In this document: piece after piece, positions 28,730-38,054 of the stretch
Numbering within the stretch: position 1 is the stretch's first letter
How the letters are laid out: every line of letters begins with the position of its first letter
Source of the DNA: Corynebacterium canis
GTDB taxonomy: Bacteria; Actinomycetota; Actinomycetes; Mycobacteriales; Mycobacteriaceae
Assembly: GCF_030408595.1 (NCBI RefSeq)
Contig: NZ_CP047080.1
Location: forward strand, 2,967,670-3,031,669
Direction: 5' to 3'
Length of the DNA stretch: 64,000 nucleotides
Notes under the pieces: generated by a model
The model's database searches: none
Told to the model about the DNA's origin: nothing
Seen by the model: the letters and a program-made list of their open reading frames with translations, nothing else
Translations under genes and position numbers: made by a program

Positions 28730-29359
28730 CTACAGCGAATCTTCTGCCTTGCAGAAAGAAAGAACATTACCTTTCAGCAAATCCCAGTACTCGGGATTCC
28801 CCTGCTTTGTGGCGTTCAAAGCACCTAACACGACGTCAGGGATCCACAACAATGGATCATCGCCACCGCGTGCATGAGAGATTCTTAAGCCTCTATACAC
28901 ACCAGAACTCTGCAAAGCCGCGAGATGCTTAATATCTTTCCGATTCTGAGCTTCCTGTCTAGACTCTAGGGTGAGGTGATAGACCTTCAGTTCCACCAGC
29001 TCGTAATAAAGTCTTTCAAGGCATTTGCGACGGTAGCGTTCGGTTTTCTTGCTCTTTTCGCTGCTGTTGGTCACAATCACTTGGATCGACTCAATCTCGG
29101 AGATGGTCTTAACGATGGAGCGTCGCCGAGGGGCACTTTCATCAGTCCGGTGCAACTTAATCTGGCCCGGTAGTAACAGGGGCAACAGTTGGTTGCGCAG
29201 CTGCTCAAACTGGGCACGTTCTAGAATTGTCGCGCAGATAAGATATTCCTGCGACTCAGGACTGCGCAAAACAGATGACTCATCACCGTAAGCGACCAAT
29301 TGTGGATCGGAACTCACCTTCCCAGTGTAACTTTCAAGCCCGCAACCTCGTACGATCAC
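28730..29359 (-). CDS. DUF3800 domain protein in a repeat-flanked cassette
   Basis: 209 residues with the DUF3800 hallmark near the N terminus (AYGDESS, residues ~23-29) and a C-terminal acidic segment (GGDDPLLWIPDVVLGAL). The start is GTG at 29359 with AGGGTGG 6 nt upstream. DUF3800 proteins are uncharacterised; their acidic motifs and frequent presence in mobile or defence loci have led to suggestions of nuclease function, which is not established. Codon use and GC are lower than in the neighbours, which suggests transfer. It lies between two 147-bp direct repeats and reads in the same direction as, and directly after, mksB, where mksG would be expected. Confidence 0.75.
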   Translation of the reverse strand: MIVRGCGLESYTGKVSSDPQLVAYGDESSVLRSPESQEYLICATILERAQFEQLRNQLLPLLLPGQIKLHRTDESAPRRRSIVKTISEIESIQVIVTNSSEKSKKTERYRRKCLERLYYELVELKVYHLTLESRQEAQNRKDIKHLAALQSSGVYRGLRISHARGGDDPLLWIPDVVLGALNATKQGNPEYWDLLKGNVLSFCKAEDSL

Positions 29360-29375
29360 TGTCCACCCTAGGTTA

Positions 29376-29522
29376 GACCCCGCCGAGTTAAGTTATGCGT
29401 GGCTGTGCGGGGAAGCGGCCCTGGCAACAGGCATGCGCCGCGCCCTCGTAGCCCAGCAGGTTCCGAAAAAACGGATCCTGTTCTCTGGATACTGGAAGCG
29501 CGGCGCTGCCCGTACCTAGCTC
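29376..29522. repeat. 147-bp direct repeat, copy 2 (SIP gene 3' fragment)
   Basis: A second copy of the SIP 3' end (145/147 identical to 28411-28557), here without the rest of the gene. It ends 11 nt before the mksB stop codon. It encodes only the last 47 codons and is a pseudogene fragment. It probably marks the original SIP/mksB junction or the site of a single-crossover insertion. Confidence 0.93.
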
Positions 29523-29533
29523 ACCTAAGAGCT

Positions 29534-32500
29534 TTATTCTTCCTCTTCCTCACCAATAGTGGTCTCTGCGTCATCCGCATCTAGTAGAGATTCTACACTC
29601 TCTTCATCCTGTTCCGTGGCGGTTTCCGGTTGTTCTTCGTCCGTGTCGGCAGCCGGCTCCGGCGCGTCCTGGATTAGGAACTGGCTCGTCATGGATTTCT
29701 TGCGATCCGCGCAGGTCACCACGGTCACGCCGCCGATATAATCCTGCACGGTTTGCAGCATCTTTTCGGGGGTAGCCAACACCATATGGAAACCGAACTT
29801 GGTGAACACGTCCATCGCGCGGCGCGTAAAGCGGGCGTCGGCGCGGTCAAACGCTTCGTCGAGAATCACCGTGCCGTAGCGCGAGCAATCGCCGACCACG
29901 CACGTCCGGGCGCGGGCCTCACTCAAGCCAGCGCCGGTGAGTTGGTAACGCAGGGCGGCCGCAAGGCAGAAGAACACGAGCTTTTGCGCCTGGCCGCCGG
30001 ACAAGCCCTCGGCAGAGTCGTACACTGCGCCGCGGGAACCGTCCAGGTTCAGCTCGACGCCTAGGAAGGTGACGTGCTTGCGGGTATCTAGGCGGAGGCG
30101 GTAGATCCGCTCGGGGGATTCATCGGAAATCTTGAGCAGCTCAATGACTTCCTTGAGCTTGAGGAAGCGCTCTTCGCTATCCAGGGCGTCCTCGTCATTG
30201 AGCACGCCGTCCACAACCTCGCGCAGCTTTGCCACGAAGTCGCGCGCCTCGGCGGGCAGGGCCTCGCGGGCCTCGATCTGCAGGTGGGCGCCCGGCTCGA
30301 ACTCCGTGGTGGAAAGCGACTCGTTGATCAGCTCCATAGCATCCCGGATCTCCCGCGGGGCGCTCTGGATCTGGTACAACAGCTTGTTTAGGTTCTGCTT
30401 GGTCTGCTCCCGCAGCATTTCGCGGAAGCGGGCCTCGAAGTTGGGCAGGTCATCCTCCTCGAGGCGGGCCAATAGGGCGGCGAAATCCCCGCGGTAGGCC
30501 TGCTCCGCAACCAGGTCGCCGGAACGCTCGGGCCAACGGCTCAGGAAGCCGAGCATGGCCTCCATAGCAAGCCGCTCCTGGCGCTGGATCTCCCGGTTAC
30601 ACTTGGTGATCTGCTGGTTGAGTTCCTTGCTCACGCGGTCCTTGACCTGCAGGATATTGTCCGAGCGGATGGAACGCGTGTAGTTGAGGAAGCGGCCGTT
30701 CAGGCGTTCCTTGACCTCGTCGGTAAGCTCCCCAAAGTCCTCAGCCTTTTCCTTGAGCTCGCGGCACAGGTCTTCGGACTGACGGAGTTCCTGCAGGTAG
30801 CCACCGCGCTGGCTGGTCAGCTCCTCGGCGAGGGTCATGGATTCGCGGAGGCGGTCCTCAACCCCGGTAAAGCGCTGCTTAAGCTGCTTCAGCTCCACCT
30901 GGGCGTCGACAAGCTCGTCGATGCGGCCCTGGCAACGGTGCACCTCCCGCTTGCACGCCTCAGTATCGATGGCGGAGAAGTCGGTGACATTGATAATCTC
31001 GCGGCCGGCTCGCAGGCACTCGTAATCGCGGTTCGTGTTCTCCTCGAACACGGCGGCGTCTTCATCGGCCTTGGCCAGGCGTTGCTCGGCGGCGGCGATG
31101 GCGGAAGTCAGGGCGTCGATCTTATCGTCGTTGCTGCTGCTGAGCACCCAATGCGTGCGGTCTGTAAGCAGCTGGCGGTCGTCCTTCTCGTGTTGCCGCG
31201 CGCTGTGCTTCACCTGGCCGCTGCGGGTCACGGCGCGGCGCTGGCGGCGAAACTCCTCGACGGAATCCACGCAATTGTAATCAAACTTTAGCGCCAGCTG
31301 CTGCTGAATCCACGTGTGGAAACGGCCGGGCTCCACCTGAATCTTCGTGGCCAATGTTCCGGCGCGGAACACCGCCTGGTTGCGGGGATCGTCCGCACCC
31401 GTGGAACGCACATAGCTCAGCTTGGCCCCCAGATTGGTCTTTTCCACCGCCTCGGTGAAATCCGCGTAATGCTCATCGGGGACCAGCATCGTGCGGGCAA
31501 ACTCATACATGGCGCGCTCCGCGACGGCCTGCCAGCGGTGCTCGTCCGGGTCTACCTGGATTAGCTCGGCGATAAAGGGGAGATCGTTGTGCTGCAGGTC
31601 AAGCAGCGAACACAACTCCTCCCGGGCCGTAAGCAGGTCACTGTCCATCGCCGAATGATAGGTGCGCACGGCCGAAAGCTCCGCACGCAGCATTTCCAGA
31701 CGATCCTGGATCACGCGGTGGGCGCCGTAGAGTTCCTGGCGGCGGGCGCTGTATTTCAGGGCGCTTTGCTCGAGTTCCTCACAAAGCTCCTGCACCTGGA
31801 GCCGCATATCAATAAACCCTTCGCGGGTTTCCGGGACGGTGGCGTCCAGCACCTCGGCATTGGCCTCGAACTCGTCGCGCTCCTTCTGGGTGGCCAAGAG
31901 CCGGATCTGGGCGCGCTCGTGGTCATGCCGCGCGTTCACCAGGCCGAGCCCTTCGCGGCCCTGGATCAGATCGCGGACCTGATCGCGCTCGTGCTGGTAA
32001 TGCTCCACCTGCTGCTTCGCCGCCGTGAGCTCTTCCTCCACGCTGGTCACGCAGGCGCGCACCTCCAGCGTCTTCTTTTCCGCCTCCGTCAATCGGTGGC
32101 CGGTGATAAAGCGTTCCAGGTGATCGCGGTCCGCGGTGGCGAGTTCCAGCTCCTTGCGGGTGGCGGAAATGCCCTCGTTGGCCTTGCGGATCGGGGTCAG
32201 CGCCTTGATCTGCAGGCGCGCGTTCTGCACCGCCTGATACGCCGCATTCAGCTCGGTAAAGCCGTCCACGGCGGCGGCCGCCGTCTGTAGGGTCGGGGGC
32301 TCCGGCAGCATGAAATCGCGCATCAAGGCATTGAGATCGCCCAAAGATTTCGCGGATTGCGTGCGGTGCAGAAGCGTCAACGCGCCCTGGTCGGCGATGC
32401 CGAGCTCCTTGCGCAAGGCGTTCATAAACGGCGCGTGGTTCCGCTGGACCACCAATAGCTCCGGCCACGTGTGCTTGGCCTGGCGCAGGTTCAGCTCATC

Positions 32501-32989
32501 GCGGGCAAGCTCCTCGCATTCGGCAAGGTCCGCGGCGCGCGGGAACAGCAAAAACAGGTTGACTATATCGCTCGGGTGGTGGCATTGCGCGCTCAAAAAC
32601 ATCAGGCGCATGGCCGTAACAAGGTGCCCAGCGCCGTCATCGTAGGTCAGGGCGACGCCGGACCATTGCGGGCCGGTACGCAGATACGATTGCGTAAGCT
32701 CGTCGAACTCGCTCGAATGCTCTCGACGCCACGCGCCGCGGCAATACGTGATCAGGTTACGGCCGGAGCGCGTACCGGAATCCTGGGCCGCCGCATTGAA
32801 GCGCACGGTGACGGGCGGGACCAGCACTACGGAGACGGCGTCGATAAGCGTGGATTTGCCGGAGCCGGATGCGCCGGTAATCAGGTGGCCAGCGCGGGCA
32901 ATGTCAACGGTATGCAGGCCGTGGAAGGTACCCCAGTTATAAAGCTGGATTTGGGATAGTCGGAATTGTCCGTTGACGTCACTATTCAT
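29534..32989 (-). CDS. mksB: SMC-like condensin MksB (Wadjet JetC)
   Basis: 1151 residues, MukB/MksB-like: N-terminal Walker A ITGASGSGKSTLID (~residues 37-50), two long coiled-coil arms (about 250-480 and 600-860), a hinge-like middle (PDEHRWQAVAERAMYEFART), and a C-terminal head with the ABC signature LSGGQAQKL and Walker B GTVILDEAFDRAD. The last ~60 residues are acidic. In Wadjet/MksBEFG systems this ATPase extrudes DNA loops and acts against circular plasmids. It overlaps mksE by 8 bp. The nuclease subunit gene normally downstream is missing here. Confidence 0.93.
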   Translation of the reverse strand: MNSDVNGQFRLSQIQLYNWGTFHGLHTVDIARAGHLITGASGSGKSTLIDAVSVVLVPPVTVRFNAAAQDSGTRSGRNLITYCRGAWRREHSSEFDELTQSYLRTGPQWSGVALTYDDGAGHLVTAMRLMFLSAQCHHPSDIVNLFLLFPRAADLAECEELARDELNLRQAKHTWPELLVVQRNHAPFMNALRKELGIADQGALTLLHRTQSAKSLGDLNALMRDFMLPEPPTLQTAAAAVDGFTELNAAYQAVQNARLQIKALTPIRKANEGISATRKELELATADRDHLERFITGHRLTEAEKKTLEVRACVTSVEEELTAAKQQVEHYQHERDQVRDLIQGREGLGLVNARHDHERAQIRLLATQKERDEFEANAEVLDATVPETREGFIDMRLQVQELCEELEQSALKYSARRQELYGAHRVIQDRLEMLRAELSAVRTYHSAMDSDLLTAREELCSLLDLQHNDLPFIAELIQVDPDEHRWQAVAERAMYEFARTMLVPDEHYADFTEAVEKTNLGAKLSYVRSTGADDPRNQAVFRAGTLATKIQVEPGRFHTWIQQQLALKFDYNCVDSVEEFRRQRRAVTRSGQVKHSARQHEKDDRQLLTDRTHWVLSSSNDDKIDALTSAIAAAEQRLAKADEDAAVFEENTNRDYECLRAGREIINVTDFSAIDTEACKREVHRCQGRIDELVDAQVELKQLKQRFTGVEDRLRESMTLAEELTSQRGGYLQELRQSEDLCRELKEKAEDFGELTDEVKERLNGRFLNYTRSIRSDNILQVKDRVSKELNQQITKCNREIQRQERLAMEAMLGFLSRWPERSGDLVAEQAYRGDFAALLARLEEDDLPNFEARFREMLREQTKQNLNKLLYQIQSAPREIRDAMELINESLSTTEFEPGAHLQIEAREALPAEARDFVAKLREVVDGVLNDEDALDSEERFLKLKEVIELLKISDESPERIYRLRLDTRKHVTFLGVELNLDGSRGAVYDSAEGLSGGQAQKLVFFCLAAALRYQLTGAGLSEARARTCVVGDCSRYGTVILDEAFDRADARFTRRAMDVFTKFGFHMVLATPEKMLQTVQDYIGGVTVVTCADRKKSMTSQFLIQDAPEPAADTDEEQPETATEQDEESVESLLDADDAETTIGEEEEE

Positions 32990-33623
32990 CGTCGTCCTCA
33001 GAGGTTTCTTTCAGGGTCGCGCTGTGTTCACCGATCAAGCGCTCATAGCTCGCCGACAATGCGGAAATTTCCTCGCCCTTGAAAATCAGACGCAACACGG
33101 GCGAAATCTCGAAGCGACCAGCGGTAGAGGCGGCGCGCACGATAGCGTTCGCCTCCAATTTGCTCCACGCCGCATCGAACTTTTCACGCAGCGCGGATTC
33201 CTCCGTGCCGGACACCTCCTGGTAGGGAAGCATCGCCTCGAAAACTTCCTCCGCACCCACGACGGCGCGTTCACTGGGGCTAGTCATCACAAGGGCGTAG
33301 CGCAAATGCAGCAATATCGCGCTTTCCAGCAACGTCAGCGGCGTGCGCCGCATCAGCGTGGTTTTGCCCTCGACGTCGACGTCCCACGTCTTCGCGTAGG
33401 CGACGCCGGCAGAGTCATCCACATGCAGGGAAAGGAACAAATTATCTAGTTGCTGAGCAAGCAATTCCCGGTTCGCGGAAATGGTTCGGAATAGCTCCGG
33501 TGTTTGCTCCGCCGACACGTAAGGGCCCTGCAGCAACGCCGCGAAAGCTTGGCGTTGCATCGCGCTCAACGTGCCGGAATCACCATCCCGCAGCGTTGTT
33601 GCTCGTTCTTTACGTTCCGTCAT
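32982..33623 (-). CDS. mksE: MksE (DUF4194, Wadjet JetB)
   Basis: 213 residues using ATG at 33623 (MTERKERATTLRDGDSGTLS); this start overlaps the mksF stop as ATGA, which favours it over the longer frame. The sequence fits DUF4194/MukE-like winged-helix proteins (MRRTPLTLLESAILLHLRYAL; EEVFEAMLPY). MksE bridges the kleisin MksF and the MksB heads and helps hold DNA. The acidic C-terminal tail (SEDDDE) overlaps the start of mksB. Confidence 0.9.
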   Translation of the reverse strand: MTERKERATTLRDGDSGTLSAMQRQAFAALLQGPYVSAEQTPELFRTISANRELLAQQLDNLFLSLHVDDSAGVAYAKTWDVDVEGKTTLMRRTPLTLLESAILLHLRYALVMTSPSERAVVGAEEVFEAMLPYQEVSGTEESALREKFDAAWSKLEANAIVRAASTAGRFEISPVLRLIFKGEEISALSASYERLIGEHSATLKETSEDDDE

Positions 33624-35152
33624 GGATGCTCCTTTGTGACGGTTCTGCCGTTCCATGGCACCAATCGATCCAAACTCAAACTCGAATTACCAAAATCTGG
33701 CGACTGCGTGAACTCATACCGTGGCAACCGTGCTACCTTTCGATTCCCATAGGATGTGGTCCACATGACTTCCTCTGTACCTTCACCGCGTTCAGCATAT
33801 TGGAGCGCAAGCTTTAACATGCCTACCACACTGGCAAGACCCTGTGTGGGTGGTCGAAGTTCAAATATTTCCGCGATGCTCGCCCGCGGATAATCCAAAA
33901 GTACAAGTTTTAGAGAAGCTTCTAGGTCGCCCCAGTCAATCTCGGATTCCCGGACGCGCTGGAAAAGCTCCAGCAGGTCGGTTTCGCGTTGCGGTGCGAC
34001 CTCCATGCCGCCCTCGATGCGGTAATCCGTGGGATCGTCGAGCACCCACACGCCCACCGAAGAAAACTCGCGCGAGGTGAGCTCGATATCCACGTCGACG
34101 GGCAATTCCCAATCCAGGCTGCGGCTCAGCTTGCGGGCCTTTGCCTGCGCGCCGGCGATGGCGGTGGCCAGCGCCTGCTGAGACTCCGCGTCGCGGGATT
34201 GCACAAACCGCCGCAGGGAACGGGACAAGCCATTGATGGCAATGTAAACATCGCCGGACTGATCCTCAAGGTTGCGGATCAGCCAGCGGAGTTGGGAGCG
34301 CTGATCGGGGGTGAGGCCAGCGACAAACGGACGCTCCAAGATCACGTCCATGGTTGTTTGCAATAATGCGGAAGTCTCCCTGTCGAACAAAAGTTCGTAG
34401 AAGCCGCGGAAGGAACGGCCCGCCTCGGAGTTTTGGATCAAATCCACGCCGCGGAAAATATTCTCCAAGACATCGCGCGCGGAAATCTCTTTCAGCAGGA
34501 TCTGCTCCCGCAATTCCTGATCCAGCTGCTCCGTTTCCGCAAGCACGCGGGCGAAATCGCCGGGAATCTCAGCGGCCAGCTGCAGGATATTCTCCGCCCG
34601 CTCGCGCGCCTGCTCCTCAGAAATCACATCCACGCCGCGTTCCCGGATGATCTCCTTGCGGCGCTCGAGGGCTTCAATTTGATCGTCAATACCTGCGAGA
34701 ACGCGGGCCTCATCGCCGTCGGTATCGGAGGCAAGGTTTTCCAGCTGCTCGATCACCGTATTCAAACGTGAGCGCGTGGCAAAACGCGACGGCTCCCGAA
34801 CCTGCGAAAGATAGTTCATGGCGCGATGCGCTGCGGCGGACAATTGATAGAACTCATCAACGGAGCCGCGCGGGCTGTGCCGATTCAGATAACCTGCACG
34901 AACCCACTCATTGACATACTCTGCCGTGCTGCGGGGAAGTTCGAATCCCGCCTCGCGCATTTCCCCCAATAAGGGGTCTAATTCATCTATCAGTTCGATA
35001 CCAGTAATGCTGCGGCGGTCACCGGTATACACCGCCCCTAGAGCAGCTGCAATAACCGGCGCCAAGGGCGAACGCAGGAATGACCACGACGCTTTTTCGG
35101 TGGCAGCGGCTTGCAGCGCAAGCGCTTCAGCTATCGGATCGCGCACGACCAA
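33620..35152 (-). CDS. mksF: MksF kleisin-like subunit (DUF3375, Wadjet JetA)
   Basis: 510 residues of the DUF3375/MukF-like family: an N-terminal winged-helix region with STAEYVNEWVRAGYLNRH near residues 77-94, a long helical middle (ERRKEIIRERGVDVISEEQARERAENIL), and a C-terminal segment that should contact the MksB head. The start codon is TTG at 35152 or GTG at 35146, with GAAAGGAGGG just upstream. It is the first gene of mksF-mksE-mksB, all overlapping, so they form one operon. Confidence 0.9.
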   Translation of the reverse strand: MVVRDPIAEALALQAAATEKASWSFLRSPLAPVIAAALGAVYTGDRRSITGIELIDELDPLLGEMREAGFELPRSTAEYVNEWVRAGYLNRHSPRGSVDEFYQLSAAAHRAMNYLSQVREPSRFATRSRLNTVIEQLENLASDTDGDEARVLAGIDDQIEALERRKEIIRERGVDVISEEQARERAENILQLAAEIPGDFARVLAETEQLDQELREQILLKEISARDVLENIFRGVDLIQNSEAGRSFRGFYELLFDRETSALLQTTMDVILERPFVAGLTPDQRSQLRWLIRNLEDQSGDVYIAINGLSRSLRRFVQSRDAESQQALATAIAGAQAKARKLSRSLDWELPVDVDIELTSREFSSVGVWVLDDPTDYRIEGGMEVAPQRETDLLELFQRVRESEIDWGDLEASLKLVLLDYPRASIAEIFELRPPTQGLASVVGMLKLALQYAERGEGTEEVMWTTSYGNRKVARLPRYEFTQSPDFGNSSLSLDRLVPWNGRTVTKEHP

Positions 35153-35575
35153 GACACCCTCCTTTCGACGTCTTTTCTCCCGTTACTCTGACATTTTTTT
35201 CAGTGCTCACACAGAAGAACCCCTTTCAAGGTAACAACGACCACACATGGTGGGGGTAGCGCTTCTTAAACTTGGCAGGCCAGGGCACAAAACACCCCCC
35301 ACCCCCAGGGGAGAAACAGAGCTTATAAGGCAGCGGCTCGTTATGCTGCGCGGAAACCACCATAGTCAATGAAGTTACAAAACTGATTCCACGCAATCGA
35401 TAGCAAGAATCTTCGATAAGAAAATGCGTAGAGTTGCACAAAATCCCCCTTGCATTGACTTTTCATGGCGCCAACGCCGGAAGAACAACTGAACTATAAT
35501 AGCTTCTTTGTTTCTTTTTCAGCGAAACCTAATGAGCTCTTAGTAATTCAGTTGTTCTACCATGCCAACTCTTAG
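35153..35575. other. Intergenic region upstream of mksF with long inverted repeat
   Basis: 423 nt lie between the mksF start and the end of the DUF1846 gene. They must hold the mks promoter. A 71-codon minus-strand frame (35226-35441) has no recognised family and is probably spurious or a remnant. The main structure is the inverted repeat at 35483-35558. Confidence 0.5.
35483..35558. repeat. Inverted repeat AGAACAACTGAA / TTCAGTTGTTCT
   Basis: Perfect 12-bp arms at 35483-35494 and 35547-35558, with a second nested pair TAATAGCT (35498-35505) / AGCTCTTA (35535-35542) that matches at 7 of 8 positions. The loop is AT-rich with a pyrimidine tract. It lies 18-93 nt beyond the DUF1846 stop. It could end that transcript, though no uridine run follows, or be a small mobile-element remnant. 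Confidence 0.55.
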
Positions 35576-37072
35576 TTACCGCTTGCGGTACAGGGATTTC
35601 CGCTGATACACCGGCTCAGAAGTCACCAGCACGCCCAAATTCCGGAAGATCCCCTCATCTACCGGCCCCAAAATCGTGGTGGTGTGCGCGTCACACCCGC
35701 GCAAACTCCGCAACTCAGCCAAGGCTTTACGCGCATCGTCGCTGGTAGCGGCGGAAACGGAAAGCGCGATCAGCACCTCGTCCGTGTGCAGGCGCGGGTT
35801 CCTAGACCCCAAGTGCTCAGTCTTGAGCGTCTGGATCGGCTCGATCGAGCTGGGCTCAAGCAAGTCAATGGCGCGATCGATCCCCGCGAGATGCTTCAAT
35901 GCGTTCAATACGACGGCCGCCGAGCACCCCAGTAAGGCGGAGGTTTTCCCAGTGATAATCGCGCCGTCGGCAAGCTGCATGGCGGCGGCGGGCGCACCGG
36001 TAGCCTGCGCCAACGCTAACGCCGGTGCCACTACGCTGCGATCTTGGGTATCAATGCCGGCCTTGCTCATCACCATCGCCGCGCGGTCGGACTGCGTTGT
36101 GTCATCGGCGTCGGAACGCCGCTCCTCCACGAGCGCCTTGTAGTAGCGGCGAATAATTTCCTGCTCGGCGGCCACGCGGCAAACCTCGTCGTCGGAGATG
36201 CAATAGCCCGCCATATTCACGCCCATATCGGTGGGTGACTCGTACGGCGACTCCCCGGAAATCTCAATCAGCAACGCCTTGAGCAGCGGAAACACCTCGA
36301 CGTCGCGGTTGTAACTGGTTACCTGCTTGCCGTAGGTGGTCAGGTGGAACGGATCGATGAGGTTGATATCGTCCAAATCCACGGTCGCCGCCTCGTACGC
36401 CAGGTTTACGGGGTGCTCGATCGGCAGGTTCCAAATCGGGAAGGTTTCAAACTTGGCGTACCCGGCGTTCACCCCGCGCTGGTGCTCGTGGTACACCTGC
36501 GAAAGGCAGGTGGCCAGCTTGCCGGAACCCGGGCCGGGCGCGGTGACCACCACGAGGTCGCGGGAGGTTTCCACGTAATCGTTTTGCCCGAACCCTTCTT
36601 CGGACACGATGCGCCGAATATCCGTGGGGTAGCCGGCGATCACCTTATGGCACGCAACCTTTAGCCCCAGCCGCTGCAGGCGTTCCTTGAACTCGTGCGC
36701 GGGCTGGTTGTCCTTTTCCAGCTGCGTGATCACCACATGCTCCACTAGGAAACCCCCTTCGCGGAACGCATCCACGAGCCGGAGCACGTCTTCCTCGTAG
36801 GTAATGCCGAGGTCGGCCCGCACTTTTTTGCGCTGCAGGTCCTTGGCGTTCATGCACACGACGATCTCCAGATCGTCCTTGATGCGCTCCAGCATGGCGA
36901 TCTTATTGTCTGGGGTGAAGCCGGGCAGCACGCGGGAGGCGTGCATATCATCGAAGAGTTTCCCGCCCATTTCCAGATAGAGTTTCCCACCGATAGCTCG
37001 ACGCCGCTCGTTGATGTGCTGTGATTGCATCTCAATGTAACGTTCGCGATCGAACCCAATTGCTTGCGGCAT
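35576..37072 (-). CDS. DUF1846 family protein
   Basis: Start set at 37072 ([20 protein letters not shown]) with GGAAGG 10 nt upstream, giving 498 residues; the longer frame adds 22 unlikely residues. The full length of the DUF1846 family is present, with conserved-looking blocks ARVLPGF-like [29 protein letters not shown] and STDMGVN-like [11 protein letters not shown]. The family has known structures but no settled function; the Gly-rich PGPGSGK loop suggests phosphate or nucleotide binding. It is divergent from the Nei/Fpg gene. Confidence 0.9.
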   Translation of the reverse strand: MPQAIGFDRERYIEMQSQHINERRRAIGGKLYLEMGGKLFDDMHASRVLPGFTPDNKIAMLERIKDDLEIVVCMNAKDLQRKKVRADLGITYEEDVLRLVDAFREGGFLVEHVVITQLEKDNQPAHEFKERLQRLGLKVACHKVIAGYPTDIRRIVSEEGFGQNDYVETSRDLVVVTAPGPGSGKLATCLSQVYHEHQRGVNAGYAKFETFPIWNLPIEHPVNLAYEAATVDLDDINLIDPFHLTTYGKQVTSYNRDVEVFPLLKALLIEISGESPYESPTDMGVNMAGYCISDDEVCRVAAEQEIIRRYYKALVEERRSDADDTTQSDRAAMVMSKAGIDTQDRSVVAPALALAQATGAPAAAMQLADGAIITGKTSALLGCSAAVVLNALKHLAGIDRAIDLLEPSSIEPIQTLKTEHLGSRNPRLHTDEVLIALSVSAATSDDARKALAELRSLRGCDAHTTTILGPVDEGIFRNLGVLVTSEPVYQRKSLYRKR

Positions 37073-37217
37073 GTGTTTGGCCTTCCGTATGTATGGCGGT
37101 TCCTTAACCGTGGATATCTTAGTCCTCATCGCGCGCAATCTATTGCATGAGCCGGTCGGCTAAGCATGTAATTCGGATTCGACGTGCACGTTTCCGCAGC
37201 GTTAGGATGTGACTACT

Positions 37218-38036
37218 ATGCCCGAAGGCCACGTCATACACCGGCTTGCCGCAGACATCGAAACTGCTTTCACCGACGGCGCTGTGGAGGTAAGCTCCCC
37301 GCAGGGACGGTTTAGCGACGCCGCGGCCAAGCTCACCGGCCACCGCATTCCCAGCGCCGAAGCGTGGGGCAAACACCTATTCGTGAGCTTCGACGCGCCG
37401 CAGCCCGAGCATATTGTGCACATTCACTTAGGTTTGATCGGCACGTTTCGCCTGGCACCGTTAGCGCCGCCGACCGGCCAGGTGCGGCTCCGCATTGCAA
37501 ACGCTAAAACCGCCGCTGACCTGCGCGGACCCCAGTGGTGCCGGCTGCTTACCCCCGCGGAGATGGACGCCGCGATAGCCAAGTTAGGCGCCGACCCATT
37601 GCGTGACGACGCCGACCCTGCCGCAACCTGGCACAAAGTGCAGCGTTCCACGCGCTCCATCGCGTCGCTGCTGATGGATCAAAAACTCTTCGCCGGGGTG
37701 GGCAATATCTACCGCGCCGAAACTTTGTTCCGCCTGGGCATCAACCCCTTTGCGCCGGGTCGGACGCTGACCGAAGCGGAGTTTAACGCTATCTGGGATG
37801 ACCTGGTGCAGCTTATGGCGGACGGGGTGACGGCTGGGCGCATCGACACGGTGCGCCCCGAGCATTCCCCGGAGCGCATGGGCCGCCCACCCCGCAAGGA
37901 CGATCATGGGGGAGAGGTGTACGTCTACCGGCGGGCGGCGCAGCCGTGCTGGTGCTGCGGGGCCGAGATCGCGCACGCGATGCTGGAGGGCAGAAACCTG
38001 TTTTGGTGCCCGAATTGCCAGCGCGCAACTGATTAA
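37218..38036 (+). CDS. DNA glycosylase of the Fpg/Nei family
   Basis: 272 residues when started at 37218, so that the mature protein begins MPEGH with catalytic Pro2 and Glu3; the frame's first three codons (MTT) would block that N terminus. A helix-two-turn-helix (LFAGVGNIYRAETLF) and a C-terminal zinc finger (CWCC...CPNC) complete the fold. PEGH rather than PELPE points to an endonuclease VIII (Nei) branch that removes oxidised pyrimidines. It stands alone, divergent from DUF1846. Confidence 0.93.
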   Translation: MPEGHVIHRLAADIETAFTDGAVEVSSPQGRFSDAAAKLTGHRIPSAEAWGKHLFVSFDAPQPEHIVHIHLGLIGTFRLAPLAPPTGQVRLRIANAKTAADLRGPQWCRLLTPAEMDAAIAKLGADPLRDDADPAATWHKVQRSTRSIASLLMDQKLFAGVGNIYRAETLFRLGINPFAPGRTLTEAEFNAIWDDLVQLMADGVTAGRIDTVRPEHSPERMGRPPRKDDHGGEVYVYRRAAQPCWCCGAEIAHAMLEGRNLFWCPNCQRATD

Positions 38037-38054
38037 GGCCCTTTTGCGGGTTTG

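Noticed and set aside
35226..35441. 71-codon minus-strand frame upstream of mksF
   Set aside because: No recognised family and no good ribosome-binding site; kept only as a note in the intergenic entry.
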